Origin: Clostridium sartagoforme
Lineage (GTDB): Bacteria > Bacillota > Clostridia > Clostridiales > Clostridiaceae
Assembly: GCF_004794105.1 (NCBI RefSeq)
Contig: NZ_SRYR01000001.1
Coordinates: 124,001-188,000, forward strand
DNA: 64,000 nucleotides
Direction of reading: 5' to 3'
Shown here: piece after piece, positions 18,232 to 26,413 of the stretch
How positions within the stretch are numbered: the stretch's first letter is position 1
Layout of the letters: each line of letters starts with the position of its first letter
Position numbers and translations under genes: made by a program
The notes under the pieces: generated by a model
What the model was told of the DNA's origin: nothing
The model's database searches: none
The model's input: the letters and a program-made list of their open reading frames with translations, nothing else

Positions 18232-19272
18232 ATGAAGAATTTATTTACACCCTATAAATTAAAGAGTCTAGAATTGAAAAATAGAATAGTATTTCCACCA
18301 ATGTGTCAATATTCTGTTGAGAAGAAAGATGGAATTGCAACAGATTGGCATTTTGTTCACTATGTAAGCAGAGCAATAGGTGGAGCAGGATTAATCATTA
18401 TAGAAATGACTGATGTAGAACCTGATGGACGTATTAGTGACTATGATTTAGGCTTATGGAGTGATGAGCAAATTGAGCCATTAAGAAGAATAGTTGATGA
18501 GTGTCATAAATATGGTGCTAAAGTTGCTATTCAAATAGCTCATGCAGGTAGAAAGGCTGAAGATGCAGAAGTTCCAGTAGCGCCATCTCCTATAGCCTTT
18601 GATGAAAAGTCTAAGACTCCAAGAGAATTAACTACAGGAGAAGTTAAGGAAATGGTAGAGAAGTTTAGATTAGCTGTTAGACGTGCAATTAAGGCGGGAT
18701 TTGATACTATAGAAATACATGGAGCTCATGGATACCTTATTCATCAATTCCATTCACCACTTACAAATAAAAGAAATGATGAATATGGTAAGGACTTAAC
18801 TCTTTTTGGTTCAGAAATTATTAAGGCAGCTAAAGAAGAAATGCCAGAAGATATGCCATTAATAATGAGGATTTCTGCTATTGAATATGTAGAAGGTGGA
18901 TATGGAATAGAGACAGGAATTAATCTTGCGAAAGCATATAAGGAGGCTGGAGTAGATATGTTCCATATAAGTGCTGGAGGAGAAGGTAAAATAGCTGCAG
19001 CAGGAAAGCCAGGAACTCATGCAGCTTATCAAGTACCTTATGCTAGAGCAATTAAAGAAAATATCAATACTGAGGTAATTGCTGTTGGAAGGTTAGATGA
19101 ACCAGAGCTTGCAAATTCAATTATAGGTAATGAAGAGGCAGATTTAGTTGCTGTAGGAAGAGCTATGTTTAGAAATCCATATTGGGCATTAAATGCAGCA
19201 AGTAAATTAAATGAAAAAGTTAAAATAACTAGACAATATAAATTAGGTTTTCCTAGAGAGATACAGGAATAA
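18232..19272 (+). CDS. namA: NADPH dehydrogenase, old yellow enzyme (YqjM/NamA-like)
   Basis: A 346-residue FMN TIM barrel. N-terminal 'FTPYKLKSLELKNRIVFPPM' and 'MCQYS' with the Cys that tunes FMN in YqjM-type enzymes, the active-site 'EIHGAHGYLIHQFHSP' His pair, and C-terminal 'AVGRAMFRNPYWALNAA' are all present. It reduces alpha,beta-unsaturated carbonyls and some nitro compounds. ATG 18232 has GAAAGGAGATTTAT upstream. It appears monocistronic. Confidence 0.92.
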   Translation: MKNLFTPYKLKSLELKNRIVFPPMCQYSVEKKDGIATDWHFVHYVSRAIGGAGLIIIEMTDVEPDGRISDYDLGLWSDEQIEPLRRIVDECHKYGAKVAIQIAHAGRKAEDAEVPVAPSPIAFDEKSKTPRELTTGEVKEMVEKFRLAVRRAIKAGFDTIEIHGAHGYLIHQFHSPLTNKRNDEYGKDLTLFGSEIIKAAKEEMPEDMPLIMRISAIEYVEGGYGIETGINLAKAYKEAGVDMFHISAGGEGKIAAAGKPGTHAAYQVPYARAIKENINTEVIAVGRLDEPELANSIIGNEEADLVAVGRAMFRNPYWALNAASKLNEKVKITRQYKLGFPREIQE

Positions 19273-19324
19273 GCAAGTAAAGTTATTAAAAAAATAATTA
19301 GATGAAACTAAGGAGAAATATTTT

Positions 19325-19660
19325 ATGAGGAAAATAAAATATCCTGCAATTTATAAGCATTTTAAAAATAATTATTATGCTGTAATGTCCGTAAGTAATT
19401 TGAAAAGCATTGAAGGAGATTATAATGATTTCCACAAGCTTATTGCTTATCATACAGAGTTAAATAAGAATATTGCAATATATAAAAGTGAAAATGGATA
19501 TTTTCATAATGAGATATTAGATAATGTTTTAGTTTTATATAAAGCTCTTTACGATGATAAGGGGATTTATGCAAGACCTTTAGATATGTTTTTAAGTAAG
19601 GTTGATAAGAATAAATATAAAGATGCTAAACAAGAATTTAGATTTGAATTAGTATATTAA
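19325..19660 (+). CDS. DUF1653-like small protein
   Basis: 111 residues. The pattern 'YKHFKNNYYAVMSVSN' then 'VLVLYKALYDDKGIYARPLDMFL' follows DUF1653 (Y-H-F-K-G-x-Y-x-V ... vvYqaLYgdkgvwvRPlsMF). In this copy about 30 extra residues separate the two halves compared with the ~70-residue standard domain. The function is unknown. It is 52 bases after namA with RBS AAGGAGAAA. Confidence 0.7.
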   Translation: MRKIKYPAIYKHFKNNYYAVMSVSNLKSIEGDYNDFHKLIAYHTELNKNIAIYKSENGYFHNEILDNVLVLYKALYDDKGIYARPLDMFLSKVDKNKYKDAKQEFRFELVY

Positions 19661-19685
19661 AAATAAAAAGGTAAGAAATTAAAAT

Positions 19686-19736
19686 CCATTTATAAATTTA
19701 GCCTTGACTAATTTATAAATGGGTTTTATTTTTTTA
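19686..19736 (+). terminator. Terminator after the DUF1653-like gene
   Basis: CCATTTATAAATTTAG (19686-19701) pairs with CTAATTTATAAATGG (19708-19722), followed by TTTTATTTTTTT. Confidence 0.85.
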
Positions 19737-19979
19737 CTTAATATAATTATAAAATTGAGCACTTCCATTTGTCATATTTAATTTTGTTTATTATTTCTTA
19801 AAGCTTTCTAACTATACTTATGGTTTAGAGGAATGATGGGATTTTAGGATAAGCTTTCTTTATTTAGTTTTTCTAACTATGGTTGAATTGGCTTTATCAT
19901 ACCTAAGTAATAAAGGCAGAGTCATAATAATATAAATATATAAATGTAGAGATTATTAACAATTATTTTAGAGGTAAAG

Positions 19980-20762
19980 ATGAGAAAAAGGGCTTTGTAT
20001 GAATTATTTATTGGGTTACTTTCTTTGATGTCAGGGATATTTATAATTATTGATCTTATGTATAGACTTCCAGCATCGGTGATAAGTATAGCCTATACTA
20101 TTATGATTATTAATAGTGTTATCTTTGTTTTTGATTACATAATTATTTTGATTTTAGATACTCATAAGAAAAGAAAAGTTAATATTAATTTTTTAGATTT
20201 GCTTTCAATCATTCCAATTCAAGTAATATTACAAATTACTATTTTGATAAATAGAGGTAATTTTATTAATATTGATATACCTATAAATATAATTAAATTT
20301 ATTTTTGTAATTATATATCTTTTAAAATTCAAAAATAAGATTAGAGGAGCTGTAATACTTAATTCCTTTAATCATATGATTATTATTACTACAATAATAT
20401 TAGTTTTGACTTCAGTAATAATTGCCTTACTTGAAGATATGACATTTTTAGATGCACTTTGGTGGAGTGTTGTTACCTTCACTACAGTAGGATATGGAGA
20501 TGTATTATTAGCAACTAGTATTGGCAAGGCTGTAGCTATATTATTAATGATTTTTGGAATAGGATTTATAGGAGTTACTACTAGTACATTAGCTGCTTAT
20601 ATAATTAATAAAGAAATAAACTTTAAAAAGTCGGAGACTTTTAGGGAAGAGACTTTAGAGTATATAAAGTATAAAATAGATAATCTTGATAAAACATCGG
20701 ATGTAGAACTTGAAGATATATATAAGACTTTGAAAGTTTTAAAAGGAAATAAAAAGTTATAA
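19980..20762 (+). CDS. Potassium channel, voltage-gated-like
   Basis: 260 residues. Four hydrophobic helices in the first ~125 residues resemble a short voltage-sensor-like module, followed by the pore region 'FLDALWWSVVTFTTVGYGDV' with the K+ selectivity filter TVGYGD, then a final helix (IGKAVAILLMIFGIGFIGVT). A ~55-residue cytoplasmic tail ends in 'LEDIYKTLKVLKGNKKL'. There is no TrkA/RCK domain. ATG 19980 has TAGAGGTAAAG upstream. Confidence 0.85.
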   Translation: MRKRALYELFIGLLSLMSGIFIIIDLMYRLPASVISIAYTIMIINSVIFVFDYIIILILDTHKKRKVNINFLDLLSIIPIQVILQITILINRGNFINIDIPINIIKFIFVIIYLLKFKNKIRGAVILNSFNHMIIITTIILVLTSVIIALLEDMTFLDALWWSVVTFTTVGYGDVLLATSIGKAVAILLMIFGIGFIGVTTSTLAAYIINKEINFKKSETFREETLEYIKYKIDNLDKTSDVELEDIYKTLKVLKGNKKL

Positions 20763-20783
20763 TAAGAGTTCAAAGTCTATAGG

Positions 20784-20916
20784 TAATAAAGAAATGACAT
20801 AAGATATAAAGAAGTAAAGGAGGTTTTGAATGGATAAAGAATTATTTAGAATTATAGAAAACATAAGATATAAATAATCTTTTCAAAATAAAAAAATCAT
20901 GTCATTTTCCTTATTA
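20784..20916 (+). other. Inverted repeat enclosing a 15-residue reading frame
   Basis: TAATAAAGAAATGACAT (20784-20800) pairs with ATGTCATTTTCCTTATTA (20899-20916). Between them an ATG at 20830 with AAAGGAGG upstream opens a 15-codon frame (MDKELFRIIENIRYK) ending at 20877. ACATAAGATA occurs three times nearby (about 20798, 20861 and 20928). This could be a short leader peptide unit, or a gene relic with a strong ribosome site. Confidence 0.4.
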
Positions 20917-21014
20917 TAAAGAGATAACATAAGATAGAGAGATGATTAATAGCAAATTTAATAATTAAAAATATTGAAAATTTATACAATATACTTTAAA
21001 CTATATATAAATAT

Positions 21015-21100
21015 GCAGATGTGGCGGAATGGCAGACGCATCATCTTGAGGGGGTGACGGGGGAATCCTCGTGCGGGTTCAAGTCCCGCCATCTGCACCA
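21015..21100 (+). tRNA. tRNA-Leu (GAG)
   Basis: Acceptor GCAGATG pairs with CATCTGC, the discriminator is A and CCA is encoded. The anticodon stem TCATC/GGTGA carries loop TTGAGGG, anticodon GAG at 21048-21050, reading CUC/CUU. A long variable arm (GACGGGGGAATCCTCGT) confirms class II. It stands alone with its own terminator. Confidence 0.97.
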
Positions 21101-21112
21101 TATTTTTAAAGT

Positions 21113-21141
21113 AAGTCGATTGAAATAACAATCGACTTTTT
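21113..21141 (+). terminator. Terminator of tRNA-Leu
   Basis: AAGTCGATTG / CAATCGACTT around a 6-base loop, then TTTT. Confidence 0.9.
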
Positions 21142-21222
21142 TAGATTATTTATTAAAATAAAAATAATAAATACCTTGTTTAAGAATAACTAGATGAATT
21201 AAAAAAGATAAGGAGAAAAACT

Positions 21223-22113
21223 ATGGATTTTATACCTGCAAAAAGTATTATTTCTAATTATAAAGAAAATAATGAGTGGTTTGGATGCAATTATAATATG
21301 AATATTTATAAAGGGTGCTGTCATGGCTGCATTTATTGTGATAGTAGAAGTGATTGCTATGGTATAGAGGATTTTGATAGGGTAAGAATTAAGGGAAATT
21401 CAATAAATTTAATTGAAAAAGATTTAAAATCTAAAAGAAAAAAAGGCATAGTTGCCACAGGGGCAATGAGTGATCCATATAATCCATTTGAGGAAAAGTT
21501 TTTATTAACTCGTAAGGCGTTGGAATTAATAGATAAATATAATTATGGGGCAGCAATTGCTACTAAAAGTGATTTAATTATTAGAGATATAGATGTATTA
21601 AAAAGAATTAAAGAACATTCACCTGTATTATGTAAAATTACAATAACAACAGCAGATGATGAACTTAGTAAGAAGATAGAGCCTAATGTTTGCCTATCAT
21701 CTGAAAGGTTTAAAGCTATTAGGGAATTGTCTGATGCAGGGATTTACACAGGAATTTTATTAATGCCAATTCTTCCTTTTATTAATGATACTGAGGAAAA
21801 TATAATAAGTATTGTTAGAAAAGCTAAAGAAAATGGTGCTAAATTTATATATCCTGCTTTTGGTGTAACATTAAGATCAAATCAAAGAATGCACTTTTTT
21901 GATAAGTTAGATAAAGAATTTCCTAGAATAAAAGAAAGATATATAGGAGAATTCCAAAACAATTATATGTGCTCAAGTCCTAAAGCTAAGGAACTTTATA
22001 AGATTTTTAGTGAGGAATGTAGGAAGCTTGGAATTATCTATAAAATGAAAGATATAATAGAAGACTATAAAAAGTTATATAAGAATGAGCAAATCAGTCT
22101 CTTTGATTTGTAA
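21223..22113 (+). CDS. Radical SAM protein, SPL-like family
   Basis: 296 residues. The [4Fe-4S]-SAM motif CX3CX2C is C32, C36 and C39 (GCCHGCIYCD), followed by 'GAMSDPYNPFEE' and 'ATKSDLIIRDIDVL', hallmarks of the spore-photoproduct-lyase-like (Rv2578c-type) subfamily. The substrate is not known for this subfamily. It is shorter than true SplB and lacks its usual C-terminal Cys, so DNA photoproduct repair should not be assumed. ATG 21223 has AAGGAGAAAAACT upstream. Confidence 0.85.
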   Translation: MDFIPAKSIISNYKENNEWFGCNYNMNIYKGCCHGCIYCDSRSDCYGIEDFDRVRIKGNSINLIEKDLKSKRKKGIVATGAMSDPYNPFEEKFLLTRKALELIDKYNYGAAIATKSDLIIRDIDVLKRIKEHSPVLCKITITTADDELSKKIEPNVCLSSERFKAIRELSDAGIYTGILLMPILPFINDTEENIISIVRKAKENGAKFIYPAFGVTLRSNQRMHFFDKLDKEFPRIKERYIGEFQNNYMCSSPKAKELYKIFSEECRKLGIIYKMKDIIEDYKKLYKNEQISLFDL

Positions 22114-22147
22114 TTATATAAGAAATATTTATTGTTTAATAATTATA

Positions 22148-22168
22148 GGATGGGTGCCATCCTTTTTT
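22148..22168 (+). terminator. Terminator of the radical SAM gene
   Basis: AGGATGG / CCATCCT around GTG followed by TTTTT. Confidence 0.9.
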
Positions 22169-22279
22169 ATTAGCTTAAAAATTGATAAAGAGTTTTGTCT
22201 ACAATAAGGAGTTTTGCCTAAGTGCATTTTAATATGGTATTATTAAAACATAAATATTATTAGATAAATAGGAGGAAAA

Positions 22280-22912
22280 ATGATAAAAGCATTATTATTT
22301 GATTTAGACGGAACATTATTAGATACTAATGAGTTAATTTACAATTCTTTTTATAGAACTTTTAAAGATAACTTAAATATAGAGCTTGGGAAAGCTGAAA
22401 TAGCAGATTTCTTTGGAAGACCTTTAGGAGAACCTTTTAGAAAACATGCAAAGGAAGAGGATGTAGAAAGATTAGTAGCTTATTATAGAAATTACAATGA
22501 AGAGCTACATGATAACATGTGTCATGCCTTTGAAGGGGTAAAAGAAGTTTTAGAGGCATTAAAGGAAAAGGGAATTAAGCTTGCTATAGTAACATCTAAG
22601 AGAGCAGAACTTGCAATTAGAGGAATGAAAATAGCTGGAATATATGATTATATGGATGTGATAATTACTCCAGAATCAACAAAGTTACATAAACCAAATG
22701 GTGAACCAGCTTTAAAGGCATGTAGTGAACTTGGGGTTAGTCCTAGTGAAGCTATTATGGTAGGAGATAGTATTTATGATATATATTGTGGCAAAAATGC
22801 TGGATGTAAGACTTGCGGAGTAAATTACACTTTTATTGATTTAGAAGTTTTAAAGGAATCTAAACCAGATTATTTTATAGACAAGCCTATAGATTTATTA
22901 AAGTTAATATAA
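22280..22912 (+). CDS. HAD hydrolase, PpaX-like
   Basis: A 210-residue phosphatase. Motif I is FDLDGTLLDT, motif II VTSKRAE, the motif III Lys is in KLHKPNGEPAL, and motif IV is VGDSIYD. Size and the 'MIKALLFDLDGTLLDTNELI' opening match PpaX-type pyrophosphatases of low-GC Gram-positives; phosphoglycolate phosphatase is an alternative. ATG 22280 has AGGAGGAAAA upstream. The stop codon is only 5 bases before a structured RNA. Confidence 0.8.
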   Translation: MIKALLFDLDGTLLDTNELIYNSFYRTFKDNLNIELGKAEIADFFGRPLGEPFRKHAKEEDVERLVAYYRNYNEELHDNMCHAFEGVKEVLEALKEKGIKLAIVTSKRAELAIRGMKIAGIYDYMDVIITPESTKLHKPNGEPALKACSELGVSPSEAIMVGDSIYDIYCGKNAGCKTCGVNYTFIDLEVLKESKPDYFIDKPIDLLKLI

Positions 22913-22917
22913 AGTGA

Positions 22918-23112
22918 TTTTTATCTTCAGGTGGAGTTTACTTAAAAAGTAGAGAAACAAAATCTTGTATTTAGTGTGAATCACTTTCACAGAGTGTAGG
23001 AATACCCAGTGCTCCATCTGAAGGTTAGAAGAACTAATCCAGGCGCGTAGCAGTGCTTAGCTCCCACTTATAGAAGGTGGGAGTGTTAGCAATGGTAGCC
23101 ATCGGATAAAAA
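22918..23112 (+). ncRNA. Structured RNA of ~195 nt, identity unresolved
   Basis: A closing stem TTTTTATC (22918-22925) / GATAAAAA (23105-23112) encloses at least three helices: CTTCAGGTGGAG / CTCCATCTGAAG (22925-22936 with 23012-23023), GGTTAG / CTAATC (23023-23028 with 23033-23038), and CTCCCAC / GTGGGAG (23061-23067 with 23077-23083). Unpaired segments are unusually G/C-rich for this genome (AGGCGCGTAGCAGTGC, AATGGTAGCCATCGG). The architecture is not that of 6S, SRP or tmRNA. Size and habitat would suit the clostridial raiA-motif RNA, but I cannot confirm that from memory. Confidence 0.65.
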
Positions 23113-23189
23113 ATGATTCTGAATAATTTATAAGTAATGATTTAATATACTATTCAAATATTAGAAAGTTATTACTAGGAGGAGAAGTT

Positions 23190-24149
23190 ATGAAAAATAT
23201 AGTTATTTTAGATAAAAAGACTTTAGGAGATTTAAACTTTAGTGAACTTGAGAATTTAGGTAATGTTACTTACTATGATTCAACTAAGGCTGAAGAAGTA
23301 GAAGATAGAATAAAGGATGCTCATATAGTTTTAACTAATAAGGTTGTTCTTAAGGAAGAAAATCTTAAAAATGCAAAGAACTTAGAGTTAATTTGCGAAA
23401 CTGCAACAGGGTTTAATAATATTGATATAGAATATGCAAAGGCTAAGAAAATTGCAGTAACTAATGTAGCAGGTTATTCAACTAATACAGTGGCCCAACA
23501 TACTTTTGCAACAGTACTAGCATTATATGATAAGATTGCATACTATGATAACTATGTGAAATCACTAGATTATGCAAAAAGTGGACTGTTTACAAATGTA
23601 AGTGTTCCTTTTTATGAGTTAGAAGGAAAGACATGGGGAATAGTAGGTTTAGGAGCAATAGGTAGAAGAGTTGCTAAGATTGCTGAAGCTTTTGGAGTAA
23701 AGGTTGTTTATTATTCAACTTCAGGTAAAAATTCTAATAGTGAATATGAAAGAGTTACTTTTGATGATTTATTAGCAAAATCAGATATAATTTCTATACA
23801 TGCACCATTAAATAAAAATACAGAAGGTCTTATTAATTATGATGCATTAAAGAAAATGAAGAAGAATGCAATATTAGTTAATATGGGAAGAGGTCCTATA
23901 GTAGTAGAAAAGGACTTAGCAAAAGCTATTGATGAAGAATTAATTGCAGGAGCTGCTTTAGATGTATTTGAAGTTGAGCCTATAAAAGAAGATAATCCTT
24001 TAACAGCTGTAAAAAATATAGAAAGATTAATTTTAACTCCACATATAGCATGGGCAAGTGTAGAAGCTAGAGATAGGTTATTTACTGAAGTTATTAATAA
24101 TATAAAAGCTTTTTACAATGGAGAAATAAGAAATAGATTAGAAGTTTAA
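23190..24149 (+). CDS. D-2-hydroxyacid dehydrogenase
   Basis: 319 residues. The NAD-binding motif GLGAIGRRVAKIAEAFG, the substrate-binding phrase 'VTNVAGYSTNTVAQHTFA', the 'NMGRGPIVVEKDLAKAI' segment with the following catalytic Glu, and 'TPHIAWAS' with the catalytic His are present. Family members reduce 2-oxoacids such as hydroxypyruvate or 2-oxoisocaproate; the substrate cannot be read from sequence. RBS AGGAGGAGAAGTT precedes ATG 23190. Neighbouring leuA makes a branched-chain 2-oxoacid role conceivable, but no operon links them. Confidence 0.88.
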   Translation: MKNIVILDKKTLGDLNFSELENLGNVTYYDSTKAEEVEDRIKDAHIVLTNKVVLKEENLKNAKNLELICETATGFNNIDIEYAKAKKIAVTNVAGYSTNTVAQHTFATVLALYDKIAYYDNYVKSLDYAKSGLFTNVSVPFYELEGKTWGIVGLGAIGRRVAKIAEAFGVKVVYYSTSGKNSNSEYERVTFDDLLAKSDIISIHAPLNKNTEGLINYDALKKMKKNAILVNMGRGPIVVEKDLAKAIDEELIAGAALDVFEVEPIKEDNPLTAVKNIERLILTPHIAWASVEARDRLFTEVINNIKAFYNGEIRNRLEV

Positions 24150-24175
24150 AAGATTTAGAAAATTCAAAAATAACA

Positions 24176-24204
24176 TTGACATTGGAAAATTTTTGTAGTA
24201 TATT
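24176..24204 (+). promoter_or_regulatory. Promoter of the leuA T-box transcript
   Basis: TTGACA (24176-24181), a 17-base spacer and TATATT (24199-24204). Confidence 0.75.
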
Positions 24205-24211
24205 ACTAATT

Positions 24212-24442
24212 AACTAAATATTAAAAGGCTTGGAATGAGAGTAGTAGAAGGCATGAGATATTAAAGAGAGTTGGGGTATGGTGAGAGCCCGCATATTATC
24301 ACTTTTGAACTCGCTCAGGAGCCACAAGACTGAAGGGGTATTAGGTCTTGTCGGTATATAATACCGTTATTTAAAGTAAGTTATAAGCTTGGATGGTACC
24401 GCGTAAATCGCTCCAATATATGGAGGGTTTACGCGGTTTTTT
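24212..24442 (+). promoter_or_regulatory. T-box leader, leucine-specific, controlling leuA
   Basis: Stem I runs from about 24225 with GAGTTGGGGTATGGTGAGAG and the specifier segment TTTGAA-CTC-GCTCAGGAG; the specifier codon CTC (Leu) is at 24310-24312 followed by a purine. The T-box proper is TGGTACCGCG, with the tRNA-end bulge TGGT at 24394-24397. The terminator is CCGCGTAAATCGCTCC / GGAGGGTTTACGCGG (24399-24436) with a T-run to 24442, mutually exclusive with the antiterminator. Uncharged tRNA-Leu should allow read-through into leuA. Confidence 0.93.
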
Positions 24443-24475
24443 AATTTCCAAAATAGTAATTAAGGGGGCATTTAA

Positions 24476-26143
24476 ATGAATTACAAAAAGTATAAAAAAT
24501 TTCAAACTATTAAATTAAAAGAAAGAACATGGCCGGATAAAGAGATACAAAAGGCTCCGATTTGGTGTAGTGTTGATTTAAGGGATGGAAATCAAGCACT
24601 GATTAATCCTATGAATGTTGATGAAAAAATAAAAATGTTTAATTTATTAGTAGAACTTGGTTTTAAGGAAATCGAAGTAGGTTTTCCTTCAGCATCACAA
24701 ATAGAGTTTGAATTTTTAAGAACATTAGTAGATAATAATTTAATTCCAGAGGATGTTAAGGTACAAGTCTTAACTCAGGCTAGACCACATCTTATAGAGA
24801 GAACCTTTGAAGCTTTAGAAGGAGTAAAAGAGGCAGTCGTCCATATTTATAACTCAACCTCTATACTTCAAAGAGATGTAGTTTTTAATATGAGTAAAGA
24901 TGAAATTAAGGCTATTGCAGTAGATGGTACTAAGCTTGTTAAAGAGTACACTAAAAACTTTAATGGCAAAGTTTATTTAGAGTATTCACCTGAAAGTTTT
25001 ACTGGTACAGAAGTAGATTATGCTTTAGAAATATGTGAAGCTGTTTTAGATGCATGGGGAGCTACAGGGGAGGAAAAGGTAATAATAAACCTTCCTTCAA
25101 CAGTTGAAATGGATACTCCAAATGTATTTGCAGATCAAATTGAATGGATGAGTAGTAATTTTTCTAATAGAGATAGAGTTATATTAAGTGTGCATCCTCA
25201 TAATGATAGAGGAACTGGGGTAGCTACAGCTGAGCTTTCATTAATGGCTGGAGCAGATAGAGTAGAAGGAACTTTATTTGGAAATGGAGAAAGAACTGGA
25301 AATGTGGATATTATTAATTTAGCATATAATATGTTTTCTCATGGAATAGATCCAGAGCTTAAATTAGATAATATCAATAAAATTATAGATGTATATGAAA
25401 AATGTTGTAAGATACCAGTTCATATAAGACATCCATATGCAGGGGAATTAGTATTTACTGCATTCTCAGGCTCTCACCAAGATGCAATTAATAAGGGTAT
25501 GAAAAAATATATGGAGAGAGGCAATAAATATTGGGAAGTTCCATATTTACCTATCGATCCTAGTGATTTAGGAAGAGAATATGAAGCATTAGTAAGGATT
25601 AATAGTCAATCTGGTAAGGGTGGAGTTGCTTTCGTTCTTGAAAGTCATTATGGATATAAGATGCCTAAGAAGATGCATAAGGAGTTTGGAGCAGTAATAC
25701 AAAAAGTAACTGAAAAATGTGGTGAGATTTCACCAAAGGTAATTATGGACAAGTTTAGTGAGGAATATTTAGCTATAGAGGAACCATTTAAATTAGTCAA
25801 GTTTAAGGTTGAAGATAATGATAATATAGAAACTGAAGGAAATAACACTAAAATTAATATTACAGTTTCTTATAAGGGTGAAGATAAAACATTTAAGGCT
25901 AATGGTAATGGACCAATAGACTCATTAAAGAAGGCATTAACTAATAGTAAATTAGTAGAAACTACTATTTTAGATTACGCCGAACATTCTTTAGGGGAGG
26001 GGTCTGAAGCTAAGGCAGCAGCTTATGTAGAAGTGAAGAGAACAGACAATGGAAATGCAACTTTTGGTGTAGGTGTTGATAGTAATATAACTGTAGCTTC
26101 TATAAAGGCGGTATTTAGTGCTATAAATAGACTTTATAAATAG
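24476..26143 (+). CDS. leuA: 2-Isopropylmalate synthase (long, LeuA type 2)
   Basis: Condenses acetyl-CoA with 2-ketoisovalerate in leucine synthesis. The 555-residue protein has the catalytic DRE-TIM barrel (SVDLRDGNQAL; metal ligands in 'SVHPHNDRGTGVATAEL') and a C-terminal LeuA allosteric domain (from ~residue 450, 'TVSYKGEDKTFKANGNGPID'). The opening 'FQTIKLKERTWPD' puts it with the yeast/actinobacterial-type LeuA rather than the short LeuA or CimA. No leuB/C/D follows, so the rest of the pathway is elsewhere. Its leucine T-box supports the assignment. Confidence 0.93.
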   Translation: MNYKKYKKFQTIKLKERTWPDKEIQKAPIWCSVDLRDGNQALINPMNVDEKIKMFNLLVELGFKEIEVGFPSASQIEFEFLRTLVDNNLIPEDVKVQVLTQARPHLIERTFEALEGVKEAVVHIYNSTSILQRDVVFNMSKDEIKAIAVDGTKLVKEYTKNFNGKVYLEYSPESFTGTEVDYALEICEAVLDAWGATGEEKVIINLPSTVEMDTPNVFADQIEWMSSNFSNRDRVILSVHPHNDRGTGVATAELSLMAGADRVEGTLFGNGERTGNVDIINLAYNMFSHGIDPELKLDNINKIIDVYEKCCKIPVHIRHPYAGELVFTAFSGSHQDAINKGMKKYMERGNKYWEVPYLPIDPSDLGREYEALVRINSQSGKGGVAFVLESHYGYKMPKKMHKEFGAVIQKVTEKCGEISPKVIMDKFSEEYLAIEEPFKLVKFKVEDNDNIETEGNNTKINITVSYKGEDKTFKANGNGPIDSLKKALTNSKLVETTILDYAEHSLGEGSEAKAAAYVEVKRTDNGNATFGVGVDSNITVASIKAVFSAINRLYK

Positions 26144-26157
26144 ATAAATAAGTGGTT

Positions 26158-26305
26158 CTGTTGCACAATGAAAAATTAAGAATGAATAATGAAAAATTAA
26201 TGAAAATACTACTTATGGAGTTTTAAAAATGAAAGTAAGTTTATTAAATTTGTAATAATTGCATCAATAATTTTTAATTCTTAATTTAAGCTGATAATGA
26301 AACAG
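26158..26305. repeat. CTG...CAG foldback repeat, copy M2
   Basis: It begins CTGTTGCACAATGAAAAATT and ends TTAATTTAAGCTGATAATGAAACAG. Reverse-complementing the right end gives CTGTTTCATTATCA, matching the left end, and AAATTAAGAATTAAAAATTA continues the complementarity. A central hairpin is AAAATACTACTTATGGAGTTTT. It starts 15 bases after the leuA stop. Confidence 0.75.
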
Positions 26306-26333
26306 CTCTATAGATAGAAAAAGATAAAACTAT

Positions 26334-26402
26334 AGCTTCCAATATATAAGTTATTTAATGAGATCATTATTGGATCTAACTTTCTTATTATATTGGAAGC
26401 TT
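26334..26402. terminator. Bidirectional terminator between leuA and asdA
   Basis: AGCTTCCAATATA (26334-26346) pairs with TATATTGGAAGCT (26389-26401), with inner AAGTTA / TAACTT and GATC pairs. T-runs exist on the plus strand side. Confidence 0.75.
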
Positions 26403-26413
26403 TATTTATTTGT

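Noticed and set aside
22918-23112. Calling the structured RNA 6S, SRP or a named riboswitch
   Set aside because: 6S needs one long rod with a central bubble, SRP needs the conserved GGAA-tetraloop region, and no known aptamer core is seen; left unnamed.
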